Shown: one piece after another, positions 25,898 to 34,692 of the stretch | Numbering within the stretch: the first letter of the stretch is position 1 | How the letters are laid out: every line of letters starts with the position of its first letter | Assembly: GCF_031432315.1 (NCBI RefSeq) | Contig: NZ_JAVKGO010000009.1 | Location: 12,231-76,230 of the forward strand | Direction of reading: 5' to 3' | Length of the DNA stretch: 64,000 nucleotides | DNA from: Serpentinicella sp031432315 | GTDB lineage: Bacteria; Bacillota; Clostridia; Peptostreptococcales; Natronincolaceae | Position numbers and translations under genes: made by a program | Notes under the pieces: model-generated | Databases searched by the model: none | What the model was told of the DNA's origin: nothing | What the model saw: only the letters and a program-made list of their open reading frames with translations

Positions 25898-26734
25898 TTA
25901 TTTGTCTATCAACATACTCAAGTCTAAAGCTTTAACACTGTGTGTTAACTCGCCTACTGATATAATATCTACCCCTGTACTTGCTACTTCTCTAACATTA
26001 TTTAAGCTGATATTTCCTGAAGCCTCCAAAATAGCTCTACCTTTGTTTATCTTTACAGCTTGTTTCATCATATCTACGGACATATTATCCAGCATAATAA
26101 TATCTACCTTAGCCTCTATTGCTTCCTCAAATTGCTGTAGATTCTGTACTTCAACTTCTATTTTTACGGTATGAGATAATGCCTTTCTACTACGATGAAT
26201 CGCTTCTTTTATAGAACCAACCGCTGCAATATGATTGTCTTTTATTAAAACTCCGTCGGACAGGTTAAATCTATGATTGAAACATCCACCTACCTTAACT
26301 GCATATTTATCAAAAACTCTTAAAGTGGGCGCTGTTTTTCTTGTATCTACAATTTTGACCGGTAAATCTTTAACTAAGACTGCATACTCTCCAGATTTGG
26401 TTGCTATACCAGACATACGTTGCATAAAGTTCAGTGCTGTACGTTCACCTTTTAATATGTTTTTAGTGCATCCTTTTATCGTTGCTACCTTGTCTCCTTT
26501 ATCAATTCGTTCTCCATCATTTTTATGAATTTCAACTTCTATACTATTATCTATTATTGAATATACTTGTTCTAATATGAAACCACCTGCAAAAACCCCT
26601 ACCTCTTTAGCAATGATTTTTGCACATGATTGGTCTTTTGGATCAATTAATGTATCTGTTGTTATATCTTGAAAATTAATATCTTCTTTTAAAGTAAGTT
26701 TGATAATATCTTCTGTTACTAAAGGATTATACAT
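25898..26734 (-). CDS. nadC: Nicotinate-nucleotide pyrophosphorylase (carboxylating)
   Basis: 278 residues, normal length. QPRTase motifs: GERTALNFMQRMSGIAT, VDTRKTAPTLRVFDKYAVKV, GGCFNHRFNLSDGVLIKDNH and EVEVQNLQQFEEAI, which supply the residues binding quinolinate and PRPP. The enzyme converts quinolinate and PRPP to nicotinate mononucleotide, the third step of NAD synthesis from aspartate. It is the last gene of the operon, 39 bp after nadB. Confidence 0.97.
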   Translation of the reverse strand: MYNPLVTEDIIKLTLKEDINFQDITTDTLIDPKDQSCAKIIAKEVGVFAGGFILEQVYSIIDNSIEVEIHKNDGERIDKGDKVATIKGCTKNILKGERTALNFMQRMSGIATKSGEYAVLVKDLPVKIVDTRKTAPTLRVFDKYAVKVGGCFNHRFNLSDGVLIKDNHIAAVGSIKEAIHRSRKALSHTVKIEVEVQNLQQFEEAIEAKVDIIMLDNMSVDMMKQAVKINKGRAILEASGNISLNNVREVASTGVDIISVGELTHSVKALDLSMLIDK

Positions 26735-26773
26735 AGCCTTGCCCCTTTTCTATTTTTAAATTGAATTGCACTG

Positions 26774-28360
26774 CTATGCCGAAGCTGTTGAATTATTTAA
26801 ATGAGATGCTATTCTATAGTGGGCTCCTAAACTCTCTTTCCTTTTGATAGCGCCAATTATAATTGTTTCAGCAACAGTCAACATGTTTAATGTTTCCACA
26901 TATTCTTTTATCGTGTCTAGATTTAAGGGTATCACTTCTTTTTTTAGTTCAACAATTTCAGTCAAAGCTTTTGCTAATGCTTTTTCTGTTCTGATAACTG
27001 ATAAGTTTTGATTCATTATAGATTTCATTCTTTTTTGAATTAAAAAGTAGTTTGTTTTTATTGCCGTAGTTGTTGTATTTTCTATATTTGAGTGCATTGA
27101 AATATGCTCGGGAATATACTCATTCTGAGGACTTATTTGAGCATTTTTATTAACTGACTGGGCAACTCTTTTGCCAAATACAATGCCTTCTAAAAGAGAA
27201 TTACTAGCTAATCTATTGGCACCATGAACTCCGGTACAAGCACATTCGCCACAAGCATATAATCTTTTAATGGTTGTCTCCCCGTTAATATTTGTCCTTA
27301 TACCTCCCATAATATAGTGTTCCGCTGGTGCAACTGGCATCATTTCTTTCGTTATATCTAAACCTATTTTCATACAGGTTTCAAAAATCATAGGAAATCT
27401 ACTTTTTATATAATCTGAATCCTTGTGGGTTATATCTAAATATACATATGGACAATTTGTCTCTGTCATTTCATTATATATACTTCTTGCAACAACATCT
27501 CTAGGGGCTAACTCTAACATTGGACTGTACTTCTTCATAAAGGGGACACCATGAATATTTTTTAAAATAGCACCTTCTCCTCTTAAAGCTTCCGAAATTA
27601 GAAATTTTTGATGCCGGTCTTTGCTGTATAGCGCAGTGGGATGAAACTGAATAAATTCCATATCCTTTAACTTGGCTCCAGCTCTGTGTGCCATAGCTAT
27701 ACCATCAGCCTTTGATCCGTCACAATTTGTTGTGTTACCAAAAATATGACCTATACCCCCAGTAGCCATGACAAGCGCATTGCAGTAATATATTTTAAAC
27801 TGATCCTCTCTATCAATAGCTAATACACCTTTTAGTTCTTTGTTATCTACTAGTAATTCTAAAGCAAAAACTTCTTCTTGCACCTCTATATTTTGTCTTT
27901 TAGTAGTTACTTCTAAAAGGGTTTGTAAAATCGCCTTTCCCGTTGTATCTTTAACATGAAGAACCGACCTATGTGTATGGCCACCTTCTCTTGTTAGTTT
28001 TAAATCACCTATTTCATCACGGTCGAAGGGTACACCAAACTCCATTAAACTTTGGATATTTTCTAATGACGCTTCTACTAGCACCTTTAAGGCTGACTTA
28101 TTATTATATTTTGATCCAGCCATCAAAGTATCACTGAAATGTATTTTGGGGTTAAAGGAACCAGCTATCCCTCCTTGAGCTAAATAAGTGTTATTTTCTT
28201 CTTTTCTTGATTTAGTTAACACTTTAACCTTTTTATCACCCCCAATATTAAGAGCAGTGTATATTCCGGCTATCCCTGACCCTAAAATAACTACATCACA
28301 AAATATCTTTTCTATTGTATTAAAGTTTATTTTATTTAAGATTTTATCCATCATTTTCAA
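26774..28360 (-). CDS. nadB: L-aspartate oxidase
   Basis: 528 residues. The FAD-binding motif VVILGSGIAGIYTAL lies near residue 24, followed by YLAQGGIAGSF, the active-site region REGGHTHRSVLHVKDTTG, EFIQFHPTALY and HYIMGGIRTN, all typical of the NadB/succinate dehydrogenase flavoprotein family. It oxidises aspartate to iminoaspartate; under anaerobic conditions fumarate can replace oxygen as acceptor. The start overlaps the end of nadA by 4 nt, so translation is coupled and the product can be passed to NadA. Confidence 0.97.
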   Translation of the reverse strand: MKMMDKILNKINFNTIEKIFCDVVILGSGIAGIYTALNIGGDKKVKVLTKSRKEENNTYLAQGGIAGSFNPKIHFSDTLMAGSKYNNKSALKVLVEASLENIQSLMEFGVPFDRDEIGDLKLTREGGHTHRSVLHVKDTTGKAILQTLLEVTTKRQNIEVQEEVFALELLVDNKELKGVLAIDREDQFKIYYCNALVMATGGIGHIFGNTTNCDGSKADGIAMAHRAGAKLKDMEFIQFHPTALYSKDRHQKFLISEALRGEGAILKNIHGVPFMKKYSPMLELAPRDVVARSIYNEMTETNCPYVYLDITHKDSDYIKSRFPMIFETCMKIGLDITKEMMPVAPAEHYIMGGIRTNINGETTIKRLYACGECACTGVHGANRLASNSLLEGIVFGKRVAQSVNKNAQISPQNEYIPEHISMHSNIENTTTTAIKTNYFLIQKRMKSIMNQNLSVIRTEKALAKALTEIVELKKEVIPLNLDTIKEYVETLNMLTVAETIIIGAIKRKESLGAHYRIASHLNNSTASA

Positions 28361-29268
28361 CTCAGTTCTAACATTCTTTTTAAAGCATCATGGGCTTTTA
28401 CCCTCAATTCTTTGCTAAGGGTTATTTCATTTTCCTCGTTTACTAAAGCATTTCTAATGTCTTCAAGGGTTGTTTTTTTCATATTGGCACATATTAGCCC
28501 CGGAGATAGTGAAAAGAACCTTTTATCTGGGTTTTGTTCTTGGAGCATATGAAGCACACCTATTTCTGTTCCAATTACGAAAGTGTCCGCTTGAGAACTA
28601 TTTGCATAATTAATAATTTGTGAGGTGCTCCCGATGAAGTCTGCTTCGTCTTGTATTTCTGGTTGACACTCAGGATGAATTAAAAACTTTGCCTCAGGAT
28701 AGCACTCTCTTATCATCTTTGTTTCGGTTGCTTTAACTCTATGATGAACAATACAATAACCTTCCCAAAGTATTATTTGTTTTTCTGGTACTTGCTTTGC
28801 TATATATTGTCCTAAATTTTGATCCGGTACAAATAAGATTTTATCTGATGGTATATTTTTTATAATATTTACAGCGTTAGATGAAGTACAACATATATCA
28901 CACTCTGCCTTTACTTCCGCAGATGTATTGACATAACAGACAATTGGTATGTTAGGATTATTCTTTTTGAACGCCTTTAACTGTTCTACCTCAACCATTT
29001 CTGCCATAGGACAGCCTGCATCCTTCACTGGTAATAAAATCTTTTTATCTGGTGCCAATATTTTTGCACTTTCTGCCATAAAATGAACACCACTTAATAT
29101 GATTATTTCTTCCTTTGCTTTAGCAGCTTCCTGACTTAGTTTTAATGAGTCCCCTACAATATCTGCGATTTGTTGTATTTCTGGAATCTGATAATTATGA
29201 GCAAGTATAATTGCGTTTTTCTTCTCTTTTAGTTTTTTTATTTCATTAATAATTTTGTTATTATTCAT
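28357..29268 (-). CDS. nadA: Quinolinate synthase
   Basis: 303 residues. The three Cys ligands of the 4Fe-4S cluster lie in DAGCPMAEM, in ECDICCTSSNA and in LSPGLICANM. AHNYQIPEIQ and HPECQPEIQ are further NadA signatures. The enzyme condenses iminoaspartate with dihydroxyacetone phosphate to quinolinate. It is the first gene of nadA-nadB-nadC. No nifS-like gene accompanies it, unlike the Bacillus arrangement. Confidence 0.97.
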   Translation of the reverse strand: MNNNKIINEIKKLKEKKNAIILAHNYQIPEIQQIADIVGDSLKLSQEAAKAKEEIIILSGVHFMAESAKILAPDKKILLPVKDAGCPMAEMVEVEQLKAFKKNNPNIPIVCYVNTSAEVKAECDICCTSSNAVNIIKNIPSDKILFVPDQNLGQYIAKQVPEKQIILWEGYCIVHHRVKATETKMIRECYPEAKFLIHPECQPEIQDEADFIGSTSQIINYANSSQADTFVIGTEIGVLHMLQEQNPDKRFFSLSPGLICANMKKTTLEDIRNALVNEENEITLSKELRVKAHDALKRMLELS

Positions 29269-29284
29269 AAAACACTATCCTTTC

Positions 29285-29330
29285 AAAATGTGTTTACATG
29301 TGTCTTGTCACTTTGTGGGTTAGTATATCA
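29285..29330 (-). promoter_or_regulatory. nadA promoter region with possible NiaR-type operator
   Basis: Minus strand: GATATACT (a candidate -10 TATACT) is followed within 15 nt by GTGACAAGACACATGTAAAC, with TGT/ACA-type half sites like those bound by the niacin-responsive repressor NiaR in Firmicutes. The position downstream of the -10 would suit repression. The match is by eye and I cannot score it. Confidence 0.4.
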
Positions 29331-29355
29331 TATTTTATTTACTCATACAATAGTG

Positions 29356-29394
29356 ACAAAAATCTCCATGTCTATTAAACATGGAGATTTTTTA
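29356..29394 (-). terminator. Intrinsic terminator of chemoreceptor gene
   Basis: AAAATCTCCATG and CATGGAGATTTT are separated by 9 nt with A/T runs outside. It lies about 95 bp past the receptor stop codon. Confidence 0.85.
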
Positions 29395-29487
29395 TAGTTT
29401 AGCAAATTCACAACTAAATTTTTTCAAAGAAGTGGCTTAATAAATGTATAATCTATTCTTCAAACTTAATTTATATAGCCTCTAATA

Positions 29488-31476
29488 TTAATACTTAAAC
29501 TTTGAAATGCTTTGTTGCATGTCTTCTGCTAATTGTGCTAACGCTTCACTTGCACTAGCGATTTCACCCATTGATGCGGTCTGTTCTTCAACAGATGCAG
29601 AAGCTTCCTGCGTTCCTGCTGCATTTTCTTCCGCAACTGCGGCTAAATTTTGCATAACATTAGCCAATTCATTTTTCATTTTATCCATAGCCTCTACTGA
29701 ACTAACTGATTTACTAACAGTATCTTTAACATTTTCTATTTGCATAGAAATGCCCTCAAATTTCTTTTCTGTTACATCAACACTACTTACTTGCTCTTCT
29801 ATAATTGTTAAAACCTCTTGCATTGTTTTAACAGAATTTTGTGAATTTCTTTGTAACACTTTTAACATATTGTCAATATCCTTTACTGAACGAGTTGATT
29901 GTTCTGCTAGTGTTCTTATTTCCTCTGCCACTACTGCAAATCCTTTGCCTGCTTCTCCGGCCCTGGCCGCTTCAATTGCTGCGTTTAGTGCTAATAAGTT
30001 TGTTTGTTCTGCTATACTTTCAATTAATCGACTTGCTTCATTTATTTTTTCAGCGCTCTGATTTGTATCAATAGTAGATTGATAAATGGCTTTTATTGCT
30101 CTATCACTATCTTTGGTTTTATTAATTAATAACTTAATATTTTCTACGCCATCGTCCTTAAGCTCTGTCAACTCGTTCGTTGCATTTGTTATTTGTGCCA
30201 TATCTTCTAGATCTTCTTCTATAATTGAGCTTAATTCCACTGTTTTAGACACGCCACCTTCAGTGTCTTTAGCTTGTTCATTTGCACTTAGTGCTATCTC
30301 CTCAATCGTTCTAGCAACTTCATCTGCTGCCGTAGACGATTGGTGACTTGTAGCTGTTAATTCCTCAGAAGATGAAGCAACCTGTTGAGAAATATTTGTA
30401 ACTTGTCTTAAAAATTCTCTTAAATTCTCCATAACAGTTTGTATAGAGAAAGCTAATAATCCAACCTCATCTTTCCTTTTAGTGAATTTGCTTGGCACAT
30501 TCTCTGTAATATCCAAAGCGGCAATTTTATCTGCATAGGAAATTGTTTTTATGATAGGATTACAGATAGAATTTCCTATTAAATAGGAAATTGTTATACT
30601 TATAACTAAAATAATTAAAGCTATTATTATAATATTTCTTTGTAATCTAGGAAGTGCAGAAAGTACCTCATCCTGATTTGCTACAGTGACAATTATCCAT
30701 TCGCTACCTTCTATTGGTGCGTATGCTGAGTATAAGTTATCTGATCCAAAGGAATAAGCATTAATACCTCTTTTTTCATCAATTACTCTACTAACATGAT
30801 TTGCTACAGATTCAATTGAAGGATTGTCTTTTACATCTTCAATTGGATTCCATTGGTTAAATACATGGTCTCTATTAGGATGTGCTACCACTGTACCCTC
30901 ATGATTGATCATATAGGCATAACCTTGTTCACCTATACCTAAGCCGTCCGTAACATTGCTCAGTGCAACTCCATCTCTTCTTCCAATGAGCACGCCTACC
31001 ACACTACCGTCTCTTTCTATAGGAACGGCATACATCATGACAATTTCATTTGTAAGTGCACTTACTATTAGATCTGACACATTTGCTTCACCATTAAAAG
31101 CCAGTTGTATGTAGTTTCTATCACCTAGCTGTGCAGTATCGCCATTATTATAATAAGCTGTACCATCAGGAGTAACAATACCAAGTGCAAGAAAATTTGA
31201 TCGTTCTGCTTGTCTTTGTAATATTGGTTGTTGTTGTTCCCAATCCATCCCTTCAATTTCTTCTGTTCTGGCTAAAACTTCTAAAGTTCTAATTTGTGTT
31301 TCTATACGACTTTCTGATAATCTAGCACCTTCAAAAGTTAACTGCTCTAAAGACTTTTCAACTTCATTACTAACTGCATTTCGAGTTGTATTTATAGATA
31401 CTAAACTATATACCATGGATACAACTAAAATTAATATGGAAAAACATAAAATTAGATTCCATTTAATACTTTTCAT
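29488..31476 (-). CDS. Methyl-accepting chemotaxis protein with dCache-type sensor
   Basis: 662 residues. First membrane helix at 7-29, then an external domain of about 250 residues with dCache_1 features (SNFLALGIVTPDGTAYYNNG, YIQLAFNGEANVSDLIVS, GVLIGRRDG, GYAYMINHEGTVVAHPN). Second helix at about 283-303, HAMP (NPIIKTISYADKIAALDI), and the signalling domain with tip IAEQTNLLALNAAIEAARAG. dCache receptors bind amino acids and other small ligands. A structured element stands in the 165-285 bp upstream (31641-31760) and may control it. Confidence 0.95.
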   Translation of the reverse strand: MKSIKWNLILCFSILILVVSMVYSLVSINTTRNAVSNEVEKSLEQLTFEGARLSESRIETQIRTLEVLARTEEIEGMDWEQQQPILQRQAERSNFLALGIVTPDGTAYYNNGDTAQLGDRNYIQLAFNGEANVSDLIVSALTNEIVMMYAVPIERDGSVVGVLIGRRDGVALSNVTDGLGIGEQGYAYMINHEGTVVAHPNRDHVFNQWNPIEDVKDNPSIESVANHVSRVIDEKRGINAYSFGSDNLYSAYAPIEGSEWIIVTVANQDEVLSALPRLQRNIIIIALIILVISITISYLIGNSICNPIIKTISYADKIAALDITENVPSKFTKRKDEVGLLAFSIQTVMENLREFLRQVTNISQQVASSSEELTATSHQSSTAADEVARTIEEIALSANEQAKDTEGGVSKTVELSSIIEEDLEDMAQITNATNELTELKDDGVENIKLLINKTKDSDRAIKAIYQSTIDTNQSAEKINEASRLIESIAEQTNLLALNAAIEAARAGEAGKGFAVVAEEIRTLAEQSTRSVKDIDNMLKVLQRNSQNSVKTMQEVLTIIEEQVSSVDVTEKKFEGISMQIENVKDTVSKSVSSVEAMDKMKNELANVMQNLAAVAEENAAGTQEASASVEEQTASMGEIASASEALAQLAEDMQQSISKFKY

Positions 31477-31640
31477 GGTTTAGCCTCCTTATTTATATTT
31501 ATATTTATTTTTGTATTGCAAATTAATACAACTTTCTATGGAATAAGACTATTTTACACAAAATATGCTTATTTTTTTGTCGAAGTTTGTGTTATATACA
31601 TTCTTTTTTGAATTAGGCCTTTAGTACTAAATAGAATTCC

Positions 31641-31760
31641 ATAAAAAAAGTGGCTCTCACCACTTTCCCTAGAAAACCCTAGGTTTCATTCGTCAACAGC
31701 GAAGCTGTCTGAGCACCTTCCTTACTACGAAGGGGATTTTCGCCTATACCCCTGTTTTTA
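31641..31760 (-). ncRNA. Unidentified structured element ending in an intrinsic terminator
   Basis: Minus strand, 5' to 3': GGGG/CCCC hairpin enclosing TATAGGCGAAAAT (31752-31732), an overlapping CCTTC/GAAGG pair (31733-31716), an ACAGC/GCTGT stem-loop (31708-31696) inside a TTCGT/ACGAA pair, a CCTAG/CTAGG hairpin (31683-31668), and AAAGTGG/CCACTTT followed by seven T (31666-31643). Length and terminator suit a riboswitch-type leader of the chemoreceptor gene. It does not carry the conserved blocks of c-di-GMP-I or -II, or other riboswitches I know. It could also be a small repeat element; the strand is inferred from the T run. Confidence 0.5.
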
Positions 31761-31794
31761 ATTGGTAAAAAAGTAGAACTTTCCTACTATATAA

Positions 31795-31822
31795 AAAAAA
31801 GAGGAATAACATCCTCTTTTTT
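31795..31822 (-). terminator. Intrinsic terminator of the sigma operon
   Basis: AAAAGAGGA and TCCTCTTTT are separated by a short ATAACA loop, followed on the minus strand by eight T. It lies just beyond the ABM protein stop codon. Confidence 0.85.
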
Positions 31823-31832
31823 TATAAATCTT

Positions 31833-32120
31833 TTATATTACTAATGTACAAACACTAACTTCCATTTCTTTTTCTTGCAACTTGTTTAACTGTGGCATTG
31901 CCTCTTTAAAATGTTTAGACTGCATATGCTGTTGCAGCGCTTGAGCACTTTCCCATTCTTCTATAAAAGAAAATTCCCGTTTGTTATTCACATCCTGAAA
32001 AAGCTCATAGGAAATACATCCTTGTTCTTTTCTAGTCTCTGCGACTAAAGGTCTTAAAATAGTTTTTAATTCCTCTTCCATGCCTTCATGAATTGTCATT
32101 TTGACAATTACCTTCACCAT
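31833..32120 (-). CDS. Antibiotic biosynthesis monooxygenase (ABM) / YgiN-like protein
   Basis: 95 residues, a single ferredoxin-like ABM domain: MVKVIVKMTIHEGMEEELKT, CISYELFQDVNNKREFSFIE, EWESAQALQQHMQSKHFKEA. Members are small dimeric proteins; some oxidise quinones or hydroxyaromatics without cofactor, others are of unknown role. The SD GGAAGTG precedes ATG. It lies 27 bp behind the anti-sigma gene and probably shares its transcript. Confidence 0.88.
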   Translation of the reverse strand: MVKVIVKMTIHEGMEEELKTILRPLVAETRKEQGCISYELFQDVNNKREFSFIEEWESAQALQQHMQSKHFKEAMPQLNKLQEKEMEVSVCTLVI

Positions 32121-32147
32121 TATTTCACTTCCTTTTTAATTTATAGA

Positions 32148-33338
32148 CTACTTTTTATTACGTTTATACACCATATATACTAAGATTGCAATAATACCCA
32201 TTATAATCCCTAGGGGGAGTATAGTAAAAAAACCTAATAATAAACTTTCACCAAAGGAAATTATACTATTGATCGAGTTTAAAAAGTTCTCTTTTGCCCG
32301 AGACATAGTACTGGATTGTGTTGATAACACCTGTACTTCATCTGATTCTACCACTTGGAGGATTAACCGAATTGTTGAGAAGCTTATTTCTTTATCATAG
32401 TGCTTTAATTCAAGTGTCAATTCGTTTATTTTTCCTCTTATACGAGTAAGCTCTTTTTCTATTTTTAAAATGTCATCTACGGTTTCTGCCTGATCCAATA
32501 TATCTCTTAATCGATCTTCTTGTAGCGTTAAATTAAGCATTTCATTTTCTGTATCATGGTACTTTTGAGTTGCATTTTCTCCTGTTATAATTTCCTCTAC
32601 TACTTCTCCTTGTCCCTTAACTTCCCTAAAAATATTTAAAAATTGATCTTCTGGTATACGTATTTTTATTTCACCAGTTTTCAATTGATTCATTTCATTG
32701 CTATTGTTGTAAGTGCCTCTTGTGTAAATATTTGAATTTTCCACATATCCATTACTGTTTTCTACTTTCCTTATAATATTTCCATATGCCAGGTCAAAAG
32801 CATCTACTTCTAATGTTATCTTCCCTTGCTTGATAATTTTCATATTCCCAGCAACGACTTCATCTACAGTATCTTCAATTCTTGTTTCAGTTTCATATTG
32901 AGATTCTATATTTTTATCTAATAGGTTATTATTCTCAATGCTTGGACCTATCTGTTCACTGCCTAAGCCACTTATTTCAGATTGCTCTTGAGCAATTCCT
33001 AAGTCATATCCTTCTTTAACAGTTAAGTGATCCATTGCTGAAATAGCCCCTATTAATATAACAACTGCTGCAGCTACACTAAAGTACTTTTTAGTTGTTC
33101 TTCTCTTTGTTCTCGTATTTTCTTTCAGTAACTTATCATGTAATTGTTCATTAAATCCTTCTGGTACATCTACTTCCTCAATTTCATTAAGACTATCAAT
33201 CATTAACTTATAGTTTTGAAAATATATACTACACTCATCGCACTCATTAACATGCTTTTCAAATACCTTCTTTTCTTCTTTGCTCAGCATACCATCCATA
33301 TAATCAGATATAAGTTCTAATACTTTTTCGCAGGTCAT
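32148..33338 (-). CDS. Anti-sigma factor: zinc-binding (ZAS) domain fused to DUF4349
   Basis: 396 residues from ATG at 33338, which follows GGGAGGG; the upstream in-frame ATG would place the SD inside the gene. The N-terminal ZAS motif is H-V-N-E-C-D-E-C (HxxxCxxC) after CEKVLELISDYMDGMLSKEE. A membrane helix lies at about 77-95. The external region is DUF4349 (IIKQGKITLEVDAFDLAYGN, IRIPEDQFLNIFREV, a coiled coil DRLRDILDQAETVDDILKIE), and a second helix closes the protein (LPLGIIMGIIAILVYMVY). It should hold the adjacent ECF sigma factor at the membrane and release it upon an envelope signal. Confidence 0.88.
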   Translation of the reverse strand: MTCEKVLELISDYMDGMLSKEEKKVFEKHVNECDECSIYFQNYKLMIDSLNEIEEVDVPEGFNEQLHDKLLKENTRTKRRTTKKYFSVAAAVVILIGAISAMDHLTVKEGYDLGIAQEQSEISGLGSEQIGPSIENNNLLDKNIESQYETETRIEDTVDEVVAGNMKIIKQGKITLEVDAFDLAYGNIIRKVENSNGYVENSNIYTRGTYNNSNEMNQLKTGEIKIRIPEDQFLNIFREVKGQGEVVEEIITGENATQKYHDTENEMLNLTLQEDRLRDILDQAETVDDILKIEKELTRIRGKINELTLELKHYDKEISFSTIRLILQVVESDEVQVLSTQSSTMSRAKENFLNSINSIISFGESLLLGFFTILPLGIIMGIIAILVYMVYKRNKK

Positions 33339-33352
33339 TGTTTTCCCTCCCT

Positions 33353-33922
33353 TCAATTCGTTTTAAAAACTACTTTTCGATTAATTATTGTTTTTAAATG
33401 GGCCCTTCCACGACTAATTCGTGATTTCACTGTTCCTTCAGAGCATTTTAACATCGTAGCGATTTCTTTATAGCTAAAGCCTTTTATATCCCTTAAAATT
33501 ATAACCGTTCTATGATCTAATGCTAATTCGTTAATTGCACTGTGAATATGCTGCTTTATTTCTTTTTTTTCTAATACGTTTTCTGGGGTATTAGTATTAT
33601 CCGGAACTTCTCTTTGCATCTGATTTTCATCCCTTTTATCTAAATACACTACATTTTTATTCTTATTTTTTCTCAAATAATCAACACCTGTGTTCGTTAC
33701 AATAGAATAAAGCCATGTTGAAAAACTACTTTCTTCTTTAAATTTAGGTATTGCTTTATATGCCTTTATAAGGGCTTCTTGTGTTACATCATTAGCATCT
33801 TCAATATTTCCTAACATGCGGTATGCAATATTTAAAGCTTTTTTTTGATATATACCAACCAAAGCTTCAAAGCTTTTTATATCACCTGATTTTGACTTTT
33901 TTATTAGCTCTTTCTCTTCCAA
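33353..33922 (-). CDS. ECF-type RNA polymerase sigma factor (SigW-like)
   Basis: 189 residues, TTG start with GGAGGTG 8 nt upstream. Region 2 (ALNIAYRMLGNIEDANDVTQ, EALIKAYKAIPKFKEESSFS, TWLYSIVTNTGVDYLRK) and region 4 (INELALDHRTVIILRDIKGF, SYKEIATMLKCSEGTVKSRI) are complete, with a short acidic linker and no extra domains. It is followed by its anti-sigma gene. An ECF-type promoter immediately upstream suggests autoregulation. Confidence 0.95.
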   Translation of the reverse strand: MEEKELIKKSKSGDIKSFEALVGIYQKKALNIAYRMLGNIEDANDVTQEALIKAYKAIPKFKEESSFSTWLYSIVTNTGVDYLRKNKNKNVVYLDKRDENQMQREVPDNTNTPENVLEKKEIKQHIHSAINELALDHRTVIILRDIKGFSYKEIATMLKCSEGTVKSRISRGRAHLKTIINRKVVFKTN

Positions 33923-33951
33923 AAAACATTCACCTCCACCCTCATATAATT

Positions 33952-33980
33952 TAGACGTTATTCAAACTTTTTTGTTCCTC
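33952..33980 (-). promoter_or_regulatory. ECF sigma-type promoter, probably autoregulatory
   Basis: Minus strand: GGAAC (33978-33974), 16-nt spacer, CGTCTAA (from 33957). This matches the general ECF pattern GAAC with CGTC at 16-17 nt and lies about 30 bp before the sigma start codon. Confidence 0.7.
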
Positions 33981-34049
33981 GCTTCTTAATAAACAACAAA
34001 AAAACATAGGATCAATAAATTTTTTCCCATGTTTAGTACAAATTCTAAT

Positions 34050-34592
34050 TTATCCAGTACATTTACGCTTTTGCTGATCTCTTTTCCAATCTAGGTATGT
34101 GTTTAGTGTTGGTAGATAATCTAATAATCCATTGTTTTTATACTGGATTTTAAACTCCTCTGGAAGTACTGTGTAGGATATTGACTTTTTCCCATTAGTT
34201 ATAATATCAAGAATAATATGAATTGGTATGAGATAAAAACTATCCACTTTTTTATAATGCACAATTAAAAAAGCTAATCCTTTTTGTTCCTCAAACGCCT
34301 TCATAAACTCAATTTGATGATCATGTATGTTTTTTAAAGGTATACTTTTATTTTGGGTTTCCTTTGCATCAAATGCAACACCAATTCCTTGAATCAACCC
34401 CATAAAGTCTACTGTTGATTTTTTATCAAAGAAGGCCTTAGTAATTATGCCTTTATCTATCTCTGTTACTTTTATTGGCGTATGAATCTTATCAACTAGA
34501 CCTAGTCCTTGGCGCTTATAAAATTCGTGGGTTGTTTCCAATAGCAATTCTAGTGCATCACCTCTATGCCCTAATGTTCGCCAAGCTGTCAT
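34050..34592 (-). CDS. recU: Holliday junction resolvase RecU-like protein
   Basis: 180 residues. The RecU/type II restriction-like core is visible: an N-terminal GHRGDALELLLETTHEFY helix, the catalytic Asp in KSTVDFMGL, and the E/K pair in AFDAKET. GLAFLIVHYKKVDSFYLIPI and the C-terminal LNTYLDW also fit. RecU resolves Holliday junctions and modulates RecA in Firmicutes. In Bacillus recU neighbours ponA; here it stands alone between the sigma and a hypothetical gene. Confidence 0.85.
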   Translation of the reverse strand: MTAWRTLGHRGDALELLLETTHEFYKRQGLGLVDKIHTPIKVTEIDKGIITKAFFDKKSTVDFMGLIQGIGVAFDAKETQNKSIPLKNIHDHQIEFMKAFEEQKGLAFLIVHYKKVDSFYLIPIHIILDIITNGKKSISYTVLPEEFKIQYKNNGLLDYLPTLNTYLDWKRDQQKRKCTG

Positions 34593-34641
34593 TTAGCCAG
34601 CCCCCTTTAGTTTCATTATATTATTTTTATCTAATAAAAGA

Positions 34642-34677
34642 ATATACCATATTGCCTGTATCTGCAATATGGTATGA
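34642..34677 (-). terminator. 12-bp perfect hairpin, probable terminator
   Basis: ATACCATATTGC and GCAATATGGTAT are separated by an 8-nt loop. On the minus strand a weak T tract follows (ATTCTTTTATT). It lies 18 bp after the stop of the hypothetical gene at 34693. Confidence 0.7.
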
Positions 34678-34692
34678 AAGGATGTAGTATTT

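Noticed and set aside
29507..30061. Plus-strand frame of 184 codons
   Set aside because: It is a mirror of the chemoreceptor gene on the minus strand. The low-complexity Ala/Ser text and lack of an SD show it is not a gene.
31641..31760. c-di-GMP riboswitch for the chemoreceptor gene
   Set aside because: The position is right, but neither the GEMM-I blocks (ACAGGGCAAACC, GCAAAGCC) nor the class II blocks can be found.
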